NCBI GenBank assembly: GCA_917880885.1 | Contig: OU862933.1 | Span: forward strand, 6,929,452-6,993,451 | Source of the DNA: Limnephilus marmoratus | Lineage: Eukaryota > Arthropoda > Insecta > Trichoptera > Limnephilidae | Reading direction: 5' to 3' | Length of the DNA: 64,000 nt | Shown here: positions 11,251-24,800 of the stretch, piece after piece | Numbering within the stretch: position 1 is the first letter of the stretch | How the letters are laid out: each line of letters begins with the position of its first letter | Program-made: the position numbers and the translations under genes | The notes under the pieces: model-generated | What the model was told of the DNA's origin: nothing | The model's database searches: none | Seen by the model: only the letters and a program-made list of their open reading frames with translations

Positions 11251-11598
11251 TTGTTTTGATTGTCCCCATTACGCTGAAAATTCTTTCAACGACAGCATGG
11301 TATTTTTTTTCTCAATTATTTGCGATTCGGTTGATTTAAATAACTTGTCTCTGAAGTAGCTTAATAGGCCCAGTCGCCTTTTAGATTTTTTCGTTGCCGA
11401 TTCTCGTCCTGAGTAGCCTATATGGCGAAAAATCGCTTAAGTTGGCAACACTACTTGCTCCCCGCCCCGACCACACGATTTAAGCGCACGATCGATAGAT
11501 AGTCGATCAGTGGTCGGGTGTTTTCAACGTCCCCCTTACGACGGCGCTCTGTGCGGTTGCACCGCTCGCACCGCCCTAGGGCTGCCCCTGCATGTGAC

Positions 11599-12760
11599 GA
11601 GTATTCTTCCAATAAAAATCATGTTTATAAATTCTACTACAAATTTATAACTGCTCTTGGAAATTGAGAATGGTATCCAAGTAATAGGATTTCGCACTTT
11701 CATCACATAAGGCAGGCTTTAACTTCTAATTGCTTCTGCGTAAGAGTCCCGAAATAATATTTACACACGGAACAGTCAATTTCTCGGAATTTTGCAGCAT
11801 GTGGCATGCAACTCAAATGCAAAGCTTCACTCGGTACACTATGTTATTTAATTTATCGTTATATTGTGAACACAAAACTGGTTTAAATTAAATCTGTGTG
11901 CGGCGAATTAAAACTACACTCAGAACATGAAAATGGTTTCTCTTTGATTTTGGCAGCACATACATAATGTATGTAAAAAATGGTGTATGTAAGGAATTTT
12001 CTTAGAAGGTGGGAAATAAGGAAGCGTAAAACTGAGGTAGTTTTAAGTGTAGCAGGCTGGACTGATTACGTCAACATAAGATTCACATTTCACATAAGAA
12101 TATTTTAACTGTGTACACATTGTAATAGGTATTAAACCAACAGTATAATTTTGATGATTGTAGTAAACTTCCTTCGTACTTGCATTCGAGAATACAACGT
12201 GGAAACTTAGTCATGGAAAACAACGTTCGCGTGTTGACGGTTATCGGTTTCGTCACAGAATAAGTAATGAGAAATTCCGAGCACATTTCAATCGGTCCAA
12301 AACGTAGGTGCGACAAAAATATAAATTGAAATGGGTTAATATTTTTACAAGACATTATTATTATTTATTGTGATATTTTGCCGCCCCTTAAACGTGCCGC
12401 CCGGGGCAATTCTTCCTTCCAATCGTTATAAAATGATACGATTTACTTCTCTTTACCACATTTTGTATTATTTATTAATAAACTTCATATCGTCAGAATT
12501 CGTAATCAGTATGGTCTATCATTACGAAATATTCAGCAAATAAATTGTATATGGTGGGGATAGTTGACGGCAGGACCCAAGATAGTTGACGGCAGCAAAC
12601 TCTGAAATTACTTACATAAATATATTATTAAATCTTTATTGGAATAACTTTTTGAACGTTATACCCATCAATGTAACATATCATTGAAGAAAAAGATAAT
12701 ACCTACTAATAAATCTAAACGAAATATGAAACAGAACAAGTCATAGAAAAATAAAAAGGT
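11599..12760. other. Unannotated AT-rich stretch
   Basis: No exon recognised. A fragment gccgccccttaaacgtgccg near 12373 resembles GC-rich transposon ends, but no partner was found. Confidence 0.4.
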
Positions 12761-13080
12761 AACCGTTGCAACTGGTACTTGAACCCAGGATCTTTTGTTT
12801 GACCGGGTCCGAGCGCCTTAACCATCTCAAATATTGGAATCTCTTTTTTTTTCGGAATATAACGATAAATTTAAAAAAAACGAGTGTGCTTTAGACCACA
12901 CGACTGAAGTAAAACTACAAGACAAACCTCGCCCCATGAACCCAGGTATCCCTACTAAGTTACCGAACGTAGCGAACGGGGTGACCTATGACCTAGGGGT
13001 GACATATGACCACGGGGTGACCTACGACCTTGGGGTGACCTACGACCTTGGGGTGACCATCCTTATCCTTATCACTCCCC
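12760..13080 (-). repeat. tRNA-like SINE head and 19-bp minisatellite
   Basis: On the minus strand 12765-12835 reads as a tRNA-like head: A-box-like TGGTTAAGGCGC and B-box-like GGTTCAAGTACC. The plus strand then has gccccatgaaccc (shared with 41160-41400 and 43370-43480) and four imperfect tandem units of ggggtgacctacgaccttg at about 12979-13060. Confidence 0.55.
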
Positions 13081-15115
13081 AAGTCAAGCATGCGTAAAGG
13101 CCCGACCGTTTGCCTCGCCATCGATCACCGTTCGCATCGATTACCGTTCGCATCACACTTTTCGTAACAATCACCACTTTTCATAACGCATTCACCAGCT
13201 TACCCCTAAAGTTGAGCGTGCATAAAGAAGTTTTACTTCAAATATAAGTTGCAGATTCATTAAAGGAAGCCATTCTCATGTATCAAGTGAAGTTCATTGC
13301 ACACCATATTCTGCAAAATTCTGAGAAATTCCTCGTGTAACTATTATTTTAGCCTGTGGACTCTTACGCAGCATCAAAAAATATCATCTTGTTAAAACCT
13401 GCCTCGTGTTCTAAACACAATGTAAATGTTCGAGACGCGAAATTTTCTGCTAAAATAAAAATTCTCTACTGATGCAATTCAATGGAAACCTTTTCGATTT
13501 CCAAGAGCAGTACAAGTGTCTAGTTGCAGAATTTGTGTACATAACTTAAAAAAATATATTTCTACCCCCCACCCTCCTCCCGGCGTTTGAAAATCAACGT
13601 GCGGCCTGCGGATGATATCAGAGATATCCAAATGGCCCCCGATGCCAAAAAAGTTCCCACCTCTGCTGTAAGGCAAGAGATTCTAGGGTTCGAGTGTCAG
13701 TTTCGATTGTAAACTTTTTTTTATTTTTCTGTTCTCCGATTTACATTCCCTGCGCTCGATTTATCCAATTATACAAGCATGCCGTAAAAATAGATTTTTA
13801 TAAGACGTACTTATATTAAATCAAGTAACTGAAATTTTAAAAACATAATATTTTCAGACATTTTTGACAGATTTCATGAAAAAAGGCGAAATTTATGATT
13901 TTTGCATTAAGAGGGCATTACCAGAGAAAGCCGGAAATACGTCATTTTCAAAAAAGTTTTTAGACGTATTGACTCTTTTCCACAAAAAATTATAAATGGA
14001 TTTCGAAAGATTGTTCTTTTATCTAGCATAGTTATGTAATAAATTTTTAGAATCTTTTTTAATTTTTAGTATAATAAGGTTATTCCATAGGTCGTTGGCA
14101 GATTTGTTAAATTTTCAAAAATGTTTTTGTATTATACCACACCCATTACAAATAATGTAATCATGCAGTAAAATAAATCAATACATTATCTAGCAAAGTT
14201 ATGTATTAGAATTTTAATTTTAGTTTCAATAAAATCATTAAAAAATATGTACGTACATGTGTTTCTTGACGAAAATTGGTCCATTTGTGTATTTATTTGC
14301 GGACTTACAAACTAATATATTTCAGATTTTTTTAACATTCTTATTAAATTTAGACATTACTGAAAAATGATAAATACTTATAATCAAAAAATAACTACAA
14401 AAAGTACACTATTTTAATAGTTTTATCATCACGCCTTTCAGCATTTTTGGATGAAGGTATAAATTAAAGCTAATTTGGATTGAAATAAATTCGATATTGA
14501 GTTATAATTTAAAAAGCTGGTACGGAGAATAATCAATCTTTCTCATTGTAACCGCCCTGCACGATCGGAAGAACAACTTTCGACGAAATGTGGATTTTCG
14601 TTCGCTGGCTGGTTAAACGCTCTTAATAAACTGACGGATTGCCGGGTACAGAAAGACATGTATATTGAATTTTTACGAGAATGTGGGTGATATAAGCATT
14701 TTTCTGCTATTACAATACCCAAATCAAAAATAAAAAGTTCCATACAATGTCGCTTCAGCCTAATGTACGGTACGTGTATAATACGGTATATATTTTTTTA
14801 TTTGGCTTTCACCCATTAACGGTAATATTGTACTTAAAATGGGCAATTTTAAAAATATACATCGATAATATAAATAAAGTACTACATTCAACAAAATAAT
14901 TTTCTAAACTAAAAAGAAAGATTTTTTGTTTGTTTAAGGCAATTCACCCTAAAAAGAGTGCTATATGAAGAAAGATTTCACAAACATCTTTGAGAGAAAA
15001 TATTTTGTTTTCAGAAATTAATTCATAATAATAATACATTTCCAAACGTAATAGAGAAGGATGTAGCATTTTTAAAAACTCATTTTCCATGAAGCATGAA
15101 ATCTGTCAACTCTAG
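13081..15115. other. Unannotated AT-rich stretch
   Basis: No coding exon, RNA gene or paired transposon ends were recognised in these 2 kb. Short reading frames have no family resemblance. Confidence 0.45.
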
Positions 15116-15118
15116 CTT

Positions 15119-15508
15119 AGGGGGCGTTCAAGTATTACGTAACGCAATTTTTTAAGATTTTTGACCCCCCCTCCCCCCCCCTAAACGTTACGTAACGCCC
15201 AAGTAACAATTTTTACCTGAAAGTCACAATTAAGTTGCGCAAAGTACTGGAAAGTCGTTTAAATACCTTTTTTCTTGTTTTTATCGCGCTTGCGGTAATA
15301 AATAAAATAAGAGATTTCGAGAACGAAAAAGATTGCCAACTTGGAAGATTTTAATTTCCTATTTTTTTAATCTAAATAAAGAAAAACATGTTACGTAATG
15401 CGTTGTTCGAACCCCCCCCCTCCCCCCCCCCCCCGTCGTAATGCACAGTAACGTTTCACAAGCCCCCCCCCCCCCCAAGTGCGTTACGTAATACTTGAAC
15501 GGCCCCTT
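15119..15508. mobile_element. PIF/Harbinger-like MITE with C runs, copy 1
   Basis: Ends GGGGGCGTTCAAGTATTACG and its complement CGTAATACTTGAACGGCCCC are flanked by TTA on both sides. Inside are long C runs next to repeated gttacgtaacg motifs. A second copy in the opposite orientation is at 42727-43156. TIRs of this length with a 3-bp TTA/TAA duplication indicate PIF/Harbinger; no ORF inside. Confidence 0.7.
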
Positions 15509-15591
15509 ACTTTTTTTAACGATGTACTGATTTTATATTGCTTTGCTAAGGTTCACAATTAATTATTTTTTTTTTAAATACAAACGAACTA

Positions 15592-15682
15592 AAGGGTGGC
15601 GCAAAACTACCGATACGGTTTGAATCTTATTACATATTACAATAAGATGCAAACCATATCGGTAGTTTTGCGCCACCCTATA
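15592..15682. mobile_element. Near-perfect hairpin MITE
   Basis: A 91-bp palindrome: agggtggcgcaaaactaccg ... cggtagttttgcgccaccct, with arms of about 39 bp and a tiny loop. TA-rich flanks are compatible with a Tc1/mariner-type insertion. It lies about 45 bp beyond the polymerase poly(A) signal. Confidence 0.65.
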
Positions 15683-15725
15683 GAATAGAAAACGAAAAAA
15701 AAACGATGTTTTCTAACAGTAATTA

Positions 15726-15731
15726 TTTATT
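15726..15731 (-). promoter_or_regulatory. Poly(A) signal of the POLN-like gene
   Basis: AATAAA on the minus strand about 70 nt beyond the TAG at 15801-15803. Placement fits the 3' end of the gene; cleavage site not determined. Confidence 0.6.
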
Positions 15732-15800
15732 GACCACAAAAGTTTTTTTTTAAATTCTTAATGTAATTTATTGAATGATAGACATTTACGTAAATAAAAG

Positions 15801-18800
15801 CTATTTCATTTCTCCCCAAGACTTTCCATCCTTTATGGCAACTGGTAAATGAACTGACAGGACTCCACAAAACTCCCCACTGTGCTGCATAACTTCTTGG
15901 ACGAGGTCTGAAATAAAAATACAAAATGGGTGGTTAATAAAAATATTATACCGTAGTGAATCCTTAAAAAACATATTCACGGGAGGTAAAAAAAAACATT
16001 CAAATTGAGCAATATCAGCAGAAAGGCAATAAGTAGAAAGGGGGAAATAAAAATCATACGACCAGTGTGACCAGTCAATATAAGTCCGTTAAGTTGCTCT
16101 ATGCTAGAAACCTTGACAAGATAAGCAGAGTTGTACCATTACTAAAAAATTACTGATATACCCATGATATACCAAAATTAAATATTTCTTCAGGCAATAC
16201 AGGAAAAAAAAAAAGTAGTGATGGGCAAAAAAATATAAGTAGTGATGATGGGCATAAAACGAAATACATATTTCGAAATTAGCGATTAGTTATTATTTAT
16301 TTGAAGCATTTCGACTTCTATCGAAAAATCTGATAATAAATTTGGAATTGTTGATTTTTTACTATTTTGACTGTCAAAATGTTCAATAAATATATGCCGT
16401 CCACCACACACGGTAACGTACCCATGCTACGTGACCCACTTTTTGCAATTTTTAACCCCCCCCCCCTCCCCCCAGTGACCACGTGTAGTATATTCCAAGA
16501 CCCCCCCCCTCCCACTACAGTTTTCACGTAGTAAATCAAAAATATGGTTTTGAATCATTTCTTGCTAACAAAAAGTTAAAAAAAAAATATTTGGCTTATA
16601 TTTATCATTATTAATACGGCGCTTGCTGCGTGACGACAAGAGTGCATGCATACCTATAATTACAAGTGAAAAAAATATTAAAAAGTTAGTGGAAAAAATA
16701 TAAAAAGATTTCTAGATTGACTATGTGATAAAAACCTAAGCCCCCCCCCATTGTGACCAAGCGTGGTATTTTGAAGATCCCCCCCCCCCTAAACGGGTCA
16801 CGTAGTATGGCTACATTCCCTAATATGAAAACACCTTTTGAAAAATTGCACAAAGGGAATTAGAATATAATGCAAATTAGAAAACAACGAGTGTTGGAGA
16901 AAAACTAATTTAAATTTTAATTTCTGGTTGGTAGAGAGAGGATCGAACCACACTCCTCGATCCTGAAACATACCTACTCATTGTTTTGCATACATTTTAA
17001 CAGTCTCCCCCTTTCACAATTTCTTTTAGCGATGAAATAATATTATTTTATGTTTTGTGTTGGTTTTAAGGGGCCATCCATAAATTACGTCACACCTTAA
17101 GGGGGGGGGGTCAAAATTGCAAAATATGTGATGTCAACGGGGGTCTCACAATGGTGACAATGTGTGACAGGGACGGGGGTGGGGGGGGTCAAAAATCATG
17201 AAATTCGTGTGACGTAATTTATTGATGGCCCCTTAGAGATGTACTTGACTTACTTTAAAATCAGTGATTCCTGACATTATTTGGAGTAAAAATGTAAATG
17301 AAATTTTGGTCTCCGGTGACTTTTTTGGTCAACTAAAAACATAAAAAATCAGTAGGGGGTGTTAGGGGTTGGATGTTTACTCAGAAGAGTGACCAGTAAT
17401 GACATGTGGAAGATTTTTTTTTTGTTTGATTTTGAAGAAAATTTTTAAAAAAATACATCCGGAGACCAAAATTTCATTTAGGTACATGTTTTACTCCAAA
17501 TAATGTCAGGAATCACTGGTTAAAGTAATGGTGGGTTTACATTTGTCTGACGTGTCATGTCGTGATGGCTAGCGTTCATATCTATATGTCGTGTTCTGAC
17601 GCTTTCTGATGATGTTTTGAATCAAAGCAGTCATCACAACACAGCACTGGCCCGTGCACACTTGTCTGATCTGTCATGACGCAGCCGCCCCCGCGCCCCC
17701 CACCTTCACCGCTCTGACGAAAATCGAGATAGTTTAGGATGCGACACGACATAACGCATCACGACGGATAGCGACACACTAATATAAACGTCACCATACT
17801 AGATGAATGAAACCGATACCATTCTGACACGTCACGACAGACAAGTTTATATTTATCATAAGTCAAGTACGTATCTAAACACGACTCCAGATACTAATAT
17901 CTGCAGCCTGTATGTCGGACGAATATCTACAGCTCTTATGTTGGACTAATATCTACGAACTTCAAAGTGTGGACTAATATCTACAGAGCTAAGGTCGGAC
18001 AAATATCTATGACGGTCCCAGTGGTGACTAATATCTAATGGAGCGTAGGTTGGACTAATATCTACAGAGGGCAGCTGAGCAAGAGGTTGTAAGGAAATTA
18101 CTTCAATTACGTAAAGGCTTAAATGTTTAAAGTACGTACATGGAGTTTTTGCATAATATTACGTATTTTGCTGTTTACGAGGACAATAATTTATTGAACA
18201 AACATGGAGGTCACAATACAAAGATATTTATTTATTTCGAAATACACGGCACCACAACCTAACCTAACTTTACCTAACCTAACTGACATAGAAATGGTCA
18301 TGGTAACAGACTAAATAATTTAGAATCACTCGAAATAAAGAAAGCTGTTAAAACGAAACCCAAATCCTTAATAATCAGCTAAATGTGTCCAATAGTCCGA
18401 TATTTGGGATTTTTACATACATACATACATAAATTAAGTTTTTTAAACTGCAAATGCAATATTACGTTATTCCAATATGCTATACATAATTGCAAATCCA
18501 ATCTCTGCCAGTGCTGTAGATATTCGTCCACACTTTGATTCTTATAGATATTAGTCAGCAGTTTGAGCTGTAGATATTCGTACGCACTTTGGTTCTCATA
18601 GATATTAGTCAGCAGTTTGAGCTGTAGATATTCGTACGCACTTTGGTTCTCATAGATATTAGTCCGATTTGTTCAGTTTTTGGAATTCCTGTAGATATTA
18701 GTAGACGCCTCCTCTAAATACTGTATAATATGGCCTAATTGAACATGCCTTTAAACTTCTCCAAATTGTTGTCGGGTATTTCCCATACCAGTTCGTCATG

Positions 18801-21800
18801 TATTTGCAGCAGAAGATGGTGACCGAGTGTAATGGGGAGATTGGCAAGACGATGTTCTGTAGCCACCATTGCAGTTTTACACAAATCGGCGGCTGAACCT
18901 AGTAAACAGATAAGAAAGCTCATTAATAATTATTTCGAAAAACAAATCGGAAAAACTGAAAAAAATCATGTTTCGAAATTCAATCATAATTTCTATTTAT
19001 TACATAGTATAAAGTCGCTCCCGCTATCTGTGCGCTTATATCTTTTAAACTACGCAACGGATTTTCATGCGGTTTTCACCAATAGATAGAGTTATTCATG
19101 AGGAAGGTTTTTAGGTATATAATTTGTTAAGGTTTTGTGTAAATTGGTTGAATTATACAACACAAACGGGCAGCGGGCTGCGGGATGGCAAGCGGGGGGT
19201 GTGGATTTGATATGTATGCAAATTAACAGATGGCGTTGGTTATAAAGGTTGGGTAATGGCATTGCCAGTAGATGGTGTTATGTTTCGTTAGTCACAGTAT
19301 TATTATAATTATATTTCGGTTGTCTGTGCTGTGCGTTAGGTCTTATATGAAATCAAAGAGGAGGACGGAACGTGAACAATGTAGAATTGGTACATGGAAT
19401 ATCAGAGGAGGGATGGACAGAAAGATGAATGAATTATGCGATACAATGGATAGTAAATGTTTGGACGTACTTTGTGTGACAGAGAGTATGAAAAAAGTGA
19501 GCGGTACAATGCAGCACAACGATAGGCTCGTCATCTGGTCTGGGAGACCAGATACAGAGAGGGCTTGTCAGGGTGTTGCAGCGCTACTGTCTCCCAGAAT
19601 GGTTGAATGTATGTTACAGTATGAATGTGTAAGTCCGAGAATAATGTGGATCCGTTTCAAAATTGGGTTGACAAGGGTGTTTCTTGTTATTTGCTACGCT
19701 CCTGTTAATTCTGAAAGCAACGAAGTGAAAGATGATTTTTGGACTGGTGTGAACGACGTAATGAGATTAAAAAATTTGAATGAAAGGATTATAATGGCGG
19801 GCGATTTGAATGGGTGGGTGGGAATTGGACGTGACGGATTTGATTCAGCCTTAGGTATGTTCGGGGATAAAAGGACGAATGAAAATGGGAACAGAATACT
19901 TGAAGTATGTTTAGAGTGGAACCTGTTTGTATCGAATACCTTTTTCGATCATAAAGGTATCCATCAATATACGTGGGAAAGAGGAAATGAAAGATCAATA
20001 ATTGATTTTGTAGTAATTGATTCTAGGTTGAGAGCCGTTACCGAGGACACAAGAGTTTTCAGAGGGGCTGAGGTTGAAACTGACCACTTTCTGGTGGTAT
20101 CAAGAGTAAACCTCTTTCGCGGATGGCGCTCTAAAGTGAAAACGGTATCAGCTCCAACAAGAGTCAAAATAGAAAAACTACAAAACGATTATGTGAGAAG
20201 TGAGTATGAGAATTGTGCAGAAATGAGATTGAATGCGAAAGAAATGGACGGTCTAAGCATAGAGGAAACATGGAACCACATAAAGGTTAGTCTGTGCGAA
20301 TCTGCTAGAGACGTGTGTGGAATAAGTAAGCAAGGTAGGAAGAAAGGCGATGCATGGTGGGATGACGAGATCAAAGCACTGGTCTCAGAGAAGAAGAAAG
20401 CTTGGTTACGTCTGATAGCGACTGACAGTGCTTCAAGCGAAGAGAGAGATAGAGCGAAAGAAGTATACAAGGGATGCAAGAAAAGAGTAAGTGTTGGAGT
20501 GAAAGAACGAAAGAAACGCCTGGAAGATGAAGAGGGAATAAAAATGACAAAACACTTCCAAGAAAACATTAAACTGTTTTGGAAGGAAGTCAAAAGGTCC
20601 CGAAGTGGCCCAGAGAACGGAAGAATGAAAGTGATAAAATCGAAAGATGGAAGAATGTTGACGAATGAAGAAGAAATAAAAGAAAGATGGATGAAATATT
20701 TTGAGGAAGTTTTCGAAAGCAACCCGGGTGATAGTGAGTCCAGCGTCGAATCGGGGATGAACGATGACAGAGTGAATGTTATCAAAATCAGTATGGATGA
20801 AATAAAAAAATCGATTAAATGCATGAAGAATGGTAAGGCTGTTGGTTTCGACAATATTGCTGCCGAATATTTTAAAGGAGATAGCCATATTATTCTCACA
20901 TGGTTGTGCAAACTTTTTAACCAGTGTTTAGAGGAGGGTTACACGCCATTAGATTGGAGAAGGGCTGTAATCATGCCATTGTACAAAGGTAAAGGGTCAC
21001 GCATGGAATGTGGGAATCATAGGGCTATTAGCCTGCTAAGTTCTGTCGGCAAGCTGTATGGAAGAATATTGATTGAAAGGGTGAGAACGGAAACAAAGGA
21101 TAAAATATGGGATGTGCAAGGTGCCTTTATGAGTGGGAGGGGATGCATGGACCAGATTTTCTCCTTGCGTATGCTCACCGAGAAATTTCTGGCGAAAAAC
21201 CAGAAACTTTTCTGCGCCTTTGTAGATCTTCAAAAAGCGTACGACCGAGTCGACAGGAAAAAGCTATGGAAGGTGTTGTCCAAGTATGGAGTGAATACAA
21301 ATCTCATACAGGCAATTGCGTCTCTGTACGAGGGAAGCGTTGCATGTGTTAGGGTGAACGGTGATTTTACGGGGTAGTTTGACATCACAAAAGGTGTTAA
21401 GCAAGGCTGCGTAATGTCACCATGGTTATTCAATCTATACATGGATAATTGTATGCAAGAATTGAAAGATGTGGGATTGGGCGCGAAATTGAATAGTCTG
21501 AAAGTATGTTGCCTGTTATATGCTGATGATGCGGTGCTGATTTCTAACTCTATGGAAGATCTACAGTCTCTAGTATCTAGGATGAACGAAGTATGTATGA
21601 AGAATGAGTTAATGATGAATGTAAGTAAATCTAAAGTCATGGTGTTTGAAAGAGAGAGTGCGAAAACAGTGTGCGACATAGTTGTGAATGATGAATACTT
21701 GGAGCAGGTGGATGAGTTTGTTTATCTGGGTAGTATGTTTACGAGAGATGGGAAGGCTGATAGAGATATTGAAAGAAGGGTAAATGCCGGAAACTCCATT

Positions 21801-24800
21801 AATGGAGGACTGAATGCCGTTGGCGCTAATAAAAAACTGTCAAAAAAAGGGAAGCTAGCAGTCCACAATGGAGTCCTGGTACCTACCCTGATGTATGGCA
21901 GTGAGGCATGGAACTGGCAGAGGAAGGATGAAAGTAAACTGAATGCTGTTGAAATGAGATCCCTGAGACGTACGTGTGGTAAAACCATGTATGATCGTGT
22001 TAGAAATGTGGATATCCGCAAAGAATGTAAGGCTGATGTAAGTATAATGAGCAAAATTAAGAAAGGGACCCTCAGATGGTTTGGGCACGTAGAGCGAATG
22101 AACGAAGAAAGTAGTGTAAAAAGAATATATGATGCAAATGTGAATGGTAAAAGAAGTCGGGGACGCCCGAGGAAGACATGGCACGATCAAGTGAATCAGA
22201 TACTTGAGACGGGCCATGTCAAAAGTCAGAATAATAGAAGAGTATGTATGAGACGATGTATGAATGTGAGTGAGGCAAAGAGTGTGTGCCAAGACCGAGT
22301 TGTTTGGCGGTCCGTCCTCTCTGCCTACCCCTAAAATTTGCTTTGAATTTTCAAATTATCACGAATTCAGACCATGCTGTGATTTTTATTAATATGTTCT
22401 AATTCTTTAAAATTTTATTCTAAAATAAACTAATTATTGCAAATTTTATTTGTTGTTCCAATCAATAATAATTTTTTTCATCAACACAACGTGTGAACAA
22501 ACTCAAATGCACAGCCCATAAAATTTAAAAAAATCATGTTTTGTGAAATGACACAGCATATTCTTTTTAAATTGCAAACGCGGGTTGCAAAGGATATGGA
22601 CCCCTAATACAAGCATGTCGATAAAGGATTAATCAATAATGTAAAACTTTCTGGGACTCGAACCCAGGACCTCTTGCTTTCCGTCATTGTTCCTGAGCAA
22701 CACTGCAGACGAACAACAAACGAACATTTTACATTGTTGGGATCTGCAGTCGTGCTCTAATTTATTTGTTTGAATGATATAGTCCTGATGAATGGAGCAC
22801 AATATTGCATTGTTTAACCTTTTGAGGACATTGACACATTCTGGTATGACGACATTAAATTATTTTGTAATGCGGTGCTGTATCACATATTGAGATATTG
22901 GCGCATGGGGTATGTATTTCTCCATCAACTATGTTGAGACAGTAGCCCGGAAAAAGTTCAATAGATTCAAAGCTAAGCTACGTACTTTGCACAATCTCTA
23001 TTAAATTTCTAGAATGTTTAATCTAATAACAATTTGAAAACCGTTACCTTGAATAACAAAATTGATCGCCTGCCTTTCAGCTTGGGAGCGAAGGGTAGAG
23101 TCTGAGCTGCATATGTTTTGAAATATCCTCATCCGACCAGATATTGAGTGCAGAATTCCATTCTGCGACTGGCATTGTTTTATAATGTTTTCTCCAAATG
23201 TGCGCAGGGATGGAAACGAAGCTAAACACACAAAATATAATTTGTTTATTGATAAAAGGCATACCGTCAATAGCTGCACTGTAATCAATCCTTCTATCTT
23301 AAGCCTCAATTACATCGAGCGAGTTTACAAGCTACTAGCCGGCGAATTCACTATCTGCTAGTAAACTTGCTTAGTGTAAACATATCTACTAGATAACTAG
23401 CAGATTGTGAACAATCTTTGAAAAAAGTGAAAGGGGAGCTACCTTGCTCTCTACTCGCTAGCGTGCGGGTTTGTAAGCTAGTAAACTAACCTTGTGTCAT
23501 CATAGTTGCTAGCCAAGCTAGCTGCGAGTATCTCAGTTTTCTACAAAATGTCGTCAGAACTAGTTCGCGTGGGAGTCGTTATTTTAGCTCGCTCAACTCA
23601 TTAGCTAGTTCGCTATTGAGCGAGTGGAAAGTTTTGTATGTCATCATCACAATCGCATACATCACAGTAGCTTGTAAACTCGCTCAATGTAATCGAGGCT
23701 TTTTTAAATGGTCTAAAAAATTACAAAAAATTAAATTCAAAGTGTAATAATTATTTTTCATAATGAGTAGTGTTTCTAACCGAGAAATTTAGAAATGACT
23801 TCAGTTGTTTGATTGAACCCCAAATGCAATATCTCCATTAGTTTGTGCGGCCCTGCTCCATACATCAGAGCATAAACCAAATGCTTTGTTTTATCACGCT
23901 CGTCAGGTTGTACTTCTTCGATGGAATTCTTGTTCAACCTAAGGTAGAATAATTAATACAATGTTCGATATTGATTAGGGCAAAGTTATTCAGCAAATTC
24001 TGAGTATCCTGCCTGTGGCAATAATTTGACGGCATAATATCAAATCATATTAGATACCTACCTACAGGGTTGGCCCTGTGAAGGAGCAATTGTAGCAGTC
24101 TGCTACAGGCGCCGACTTGCCAAGGAGTCAAGGAGCTGATAATGTCTAATACCTAACACAGCGCCCTTAAGGTTTTTACTAGCGCTTTTGGCTCAGAGCC
24201 GGCCCTGCCTACTTAAAACCTGTTTATTTCTGTGGTGACATAGTTATTTCTTTCTACGTACCACTGAGAAGGCAGAAATAATGGCTATTTTGATAATAGG
24301 TGGACATTGGACTTTGATAATGAGCTGAATTATTATGTCCACCGTACAAATAAGAAGAAACTAAGATACTTTACCATTTCATAGCAAGAGAACTAAATAA
24401 ATCCTTGTCGTTTTGTAAACTTTCTATAAGCACTGGGTCGTTGGACATATGAGCAAACACTCTGCACTCGATGTGCTGGAAATCTGCTGCAACAAATGTG
24501 TGCCCTGGCCGGGGAATGAATGCTTTTCTTATAATAATGCTCGGGGGGTCACCAACTGGAAAGTGGTAATAGATTAGAACAACAACACATAGATAAAATA
24601 TTAAATACTAAAATACTGGTGACAATTCTAGAGGGGAGACTCCAGTTGGCCGCTTCAGACAAAGTTGGGGAAAGCTACTCTAGAAACTGTTGGACGAGGG
24701 TAGGAAGAAGTTGATGATGAGATTCAATTGCAAAACAATTGGTGAATAATTTGATGTGATAGTACTTTGTGTATTGAAGATTATAAAATATTAAAGCAGA

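Larger units (their letters stand above)
9324..11590 (-). mobile_element. hAT transposon with decayed transposase
   Basis: Terminal inverted repeats CAGGGGCGGCCCTAG (9324) and CTAGGGCTGCCCCTG (ending 11590) are flanked by CATGTGAC on both sides (9316-9323 and 11591-11598), an exact 8-bp target duplication. The minus strand encodes transposase remnants ending in the hAT dimerisation domain. A long foldback sequence (9475-9945) sits inside. This is a 2.27-kb element, short for an autonomous hAT, whose transposase is frame-shifted. Confidence 0.85.
15908..18748 (-). other. GC-AG intron 13 of the POLN-like gene
   Basis: The donor reads AAAG|GCATGT and the acceptor TTTCAG|ACC. Ignoring the splice gives a stop five codons later (…KGMFN) and loses the conserved family-A C-terminus. 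Using it joins K|D LVQEVMQHSGEF and restores the frame through SVHLPVAIKDGKSWGEMK. No GT donor in the right phase lies nearby. Apart from +2, the donor matches the consensus at most positions, as is usual for GC donors. Confidence 0.8.

Noticed and set aside
18258..18284. Interstitial telomere
   Set aside because: Only four CCTAA units; too short to support a telomere fusion or insertion.
17892..18705. CRISPR-like array
   Set aside because: The motif spacing is irregular and the two halves are in opposite orientation in a eukaryotic intron.
18735..18923. Minus-strand frame ending …KFKGMFN as the true C-terminus of the polymerase
   Set aside because: It lacks the conserved terminal segment, which is found in phase at 15801-15907 via a GC-AG intron.
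20189..20911. Long minus-strand frames over the RTE element
   Set aside because: Antisense shadow of the reverse-transcriptase ORF, with low-complexity Ser/Phe/Leu content.
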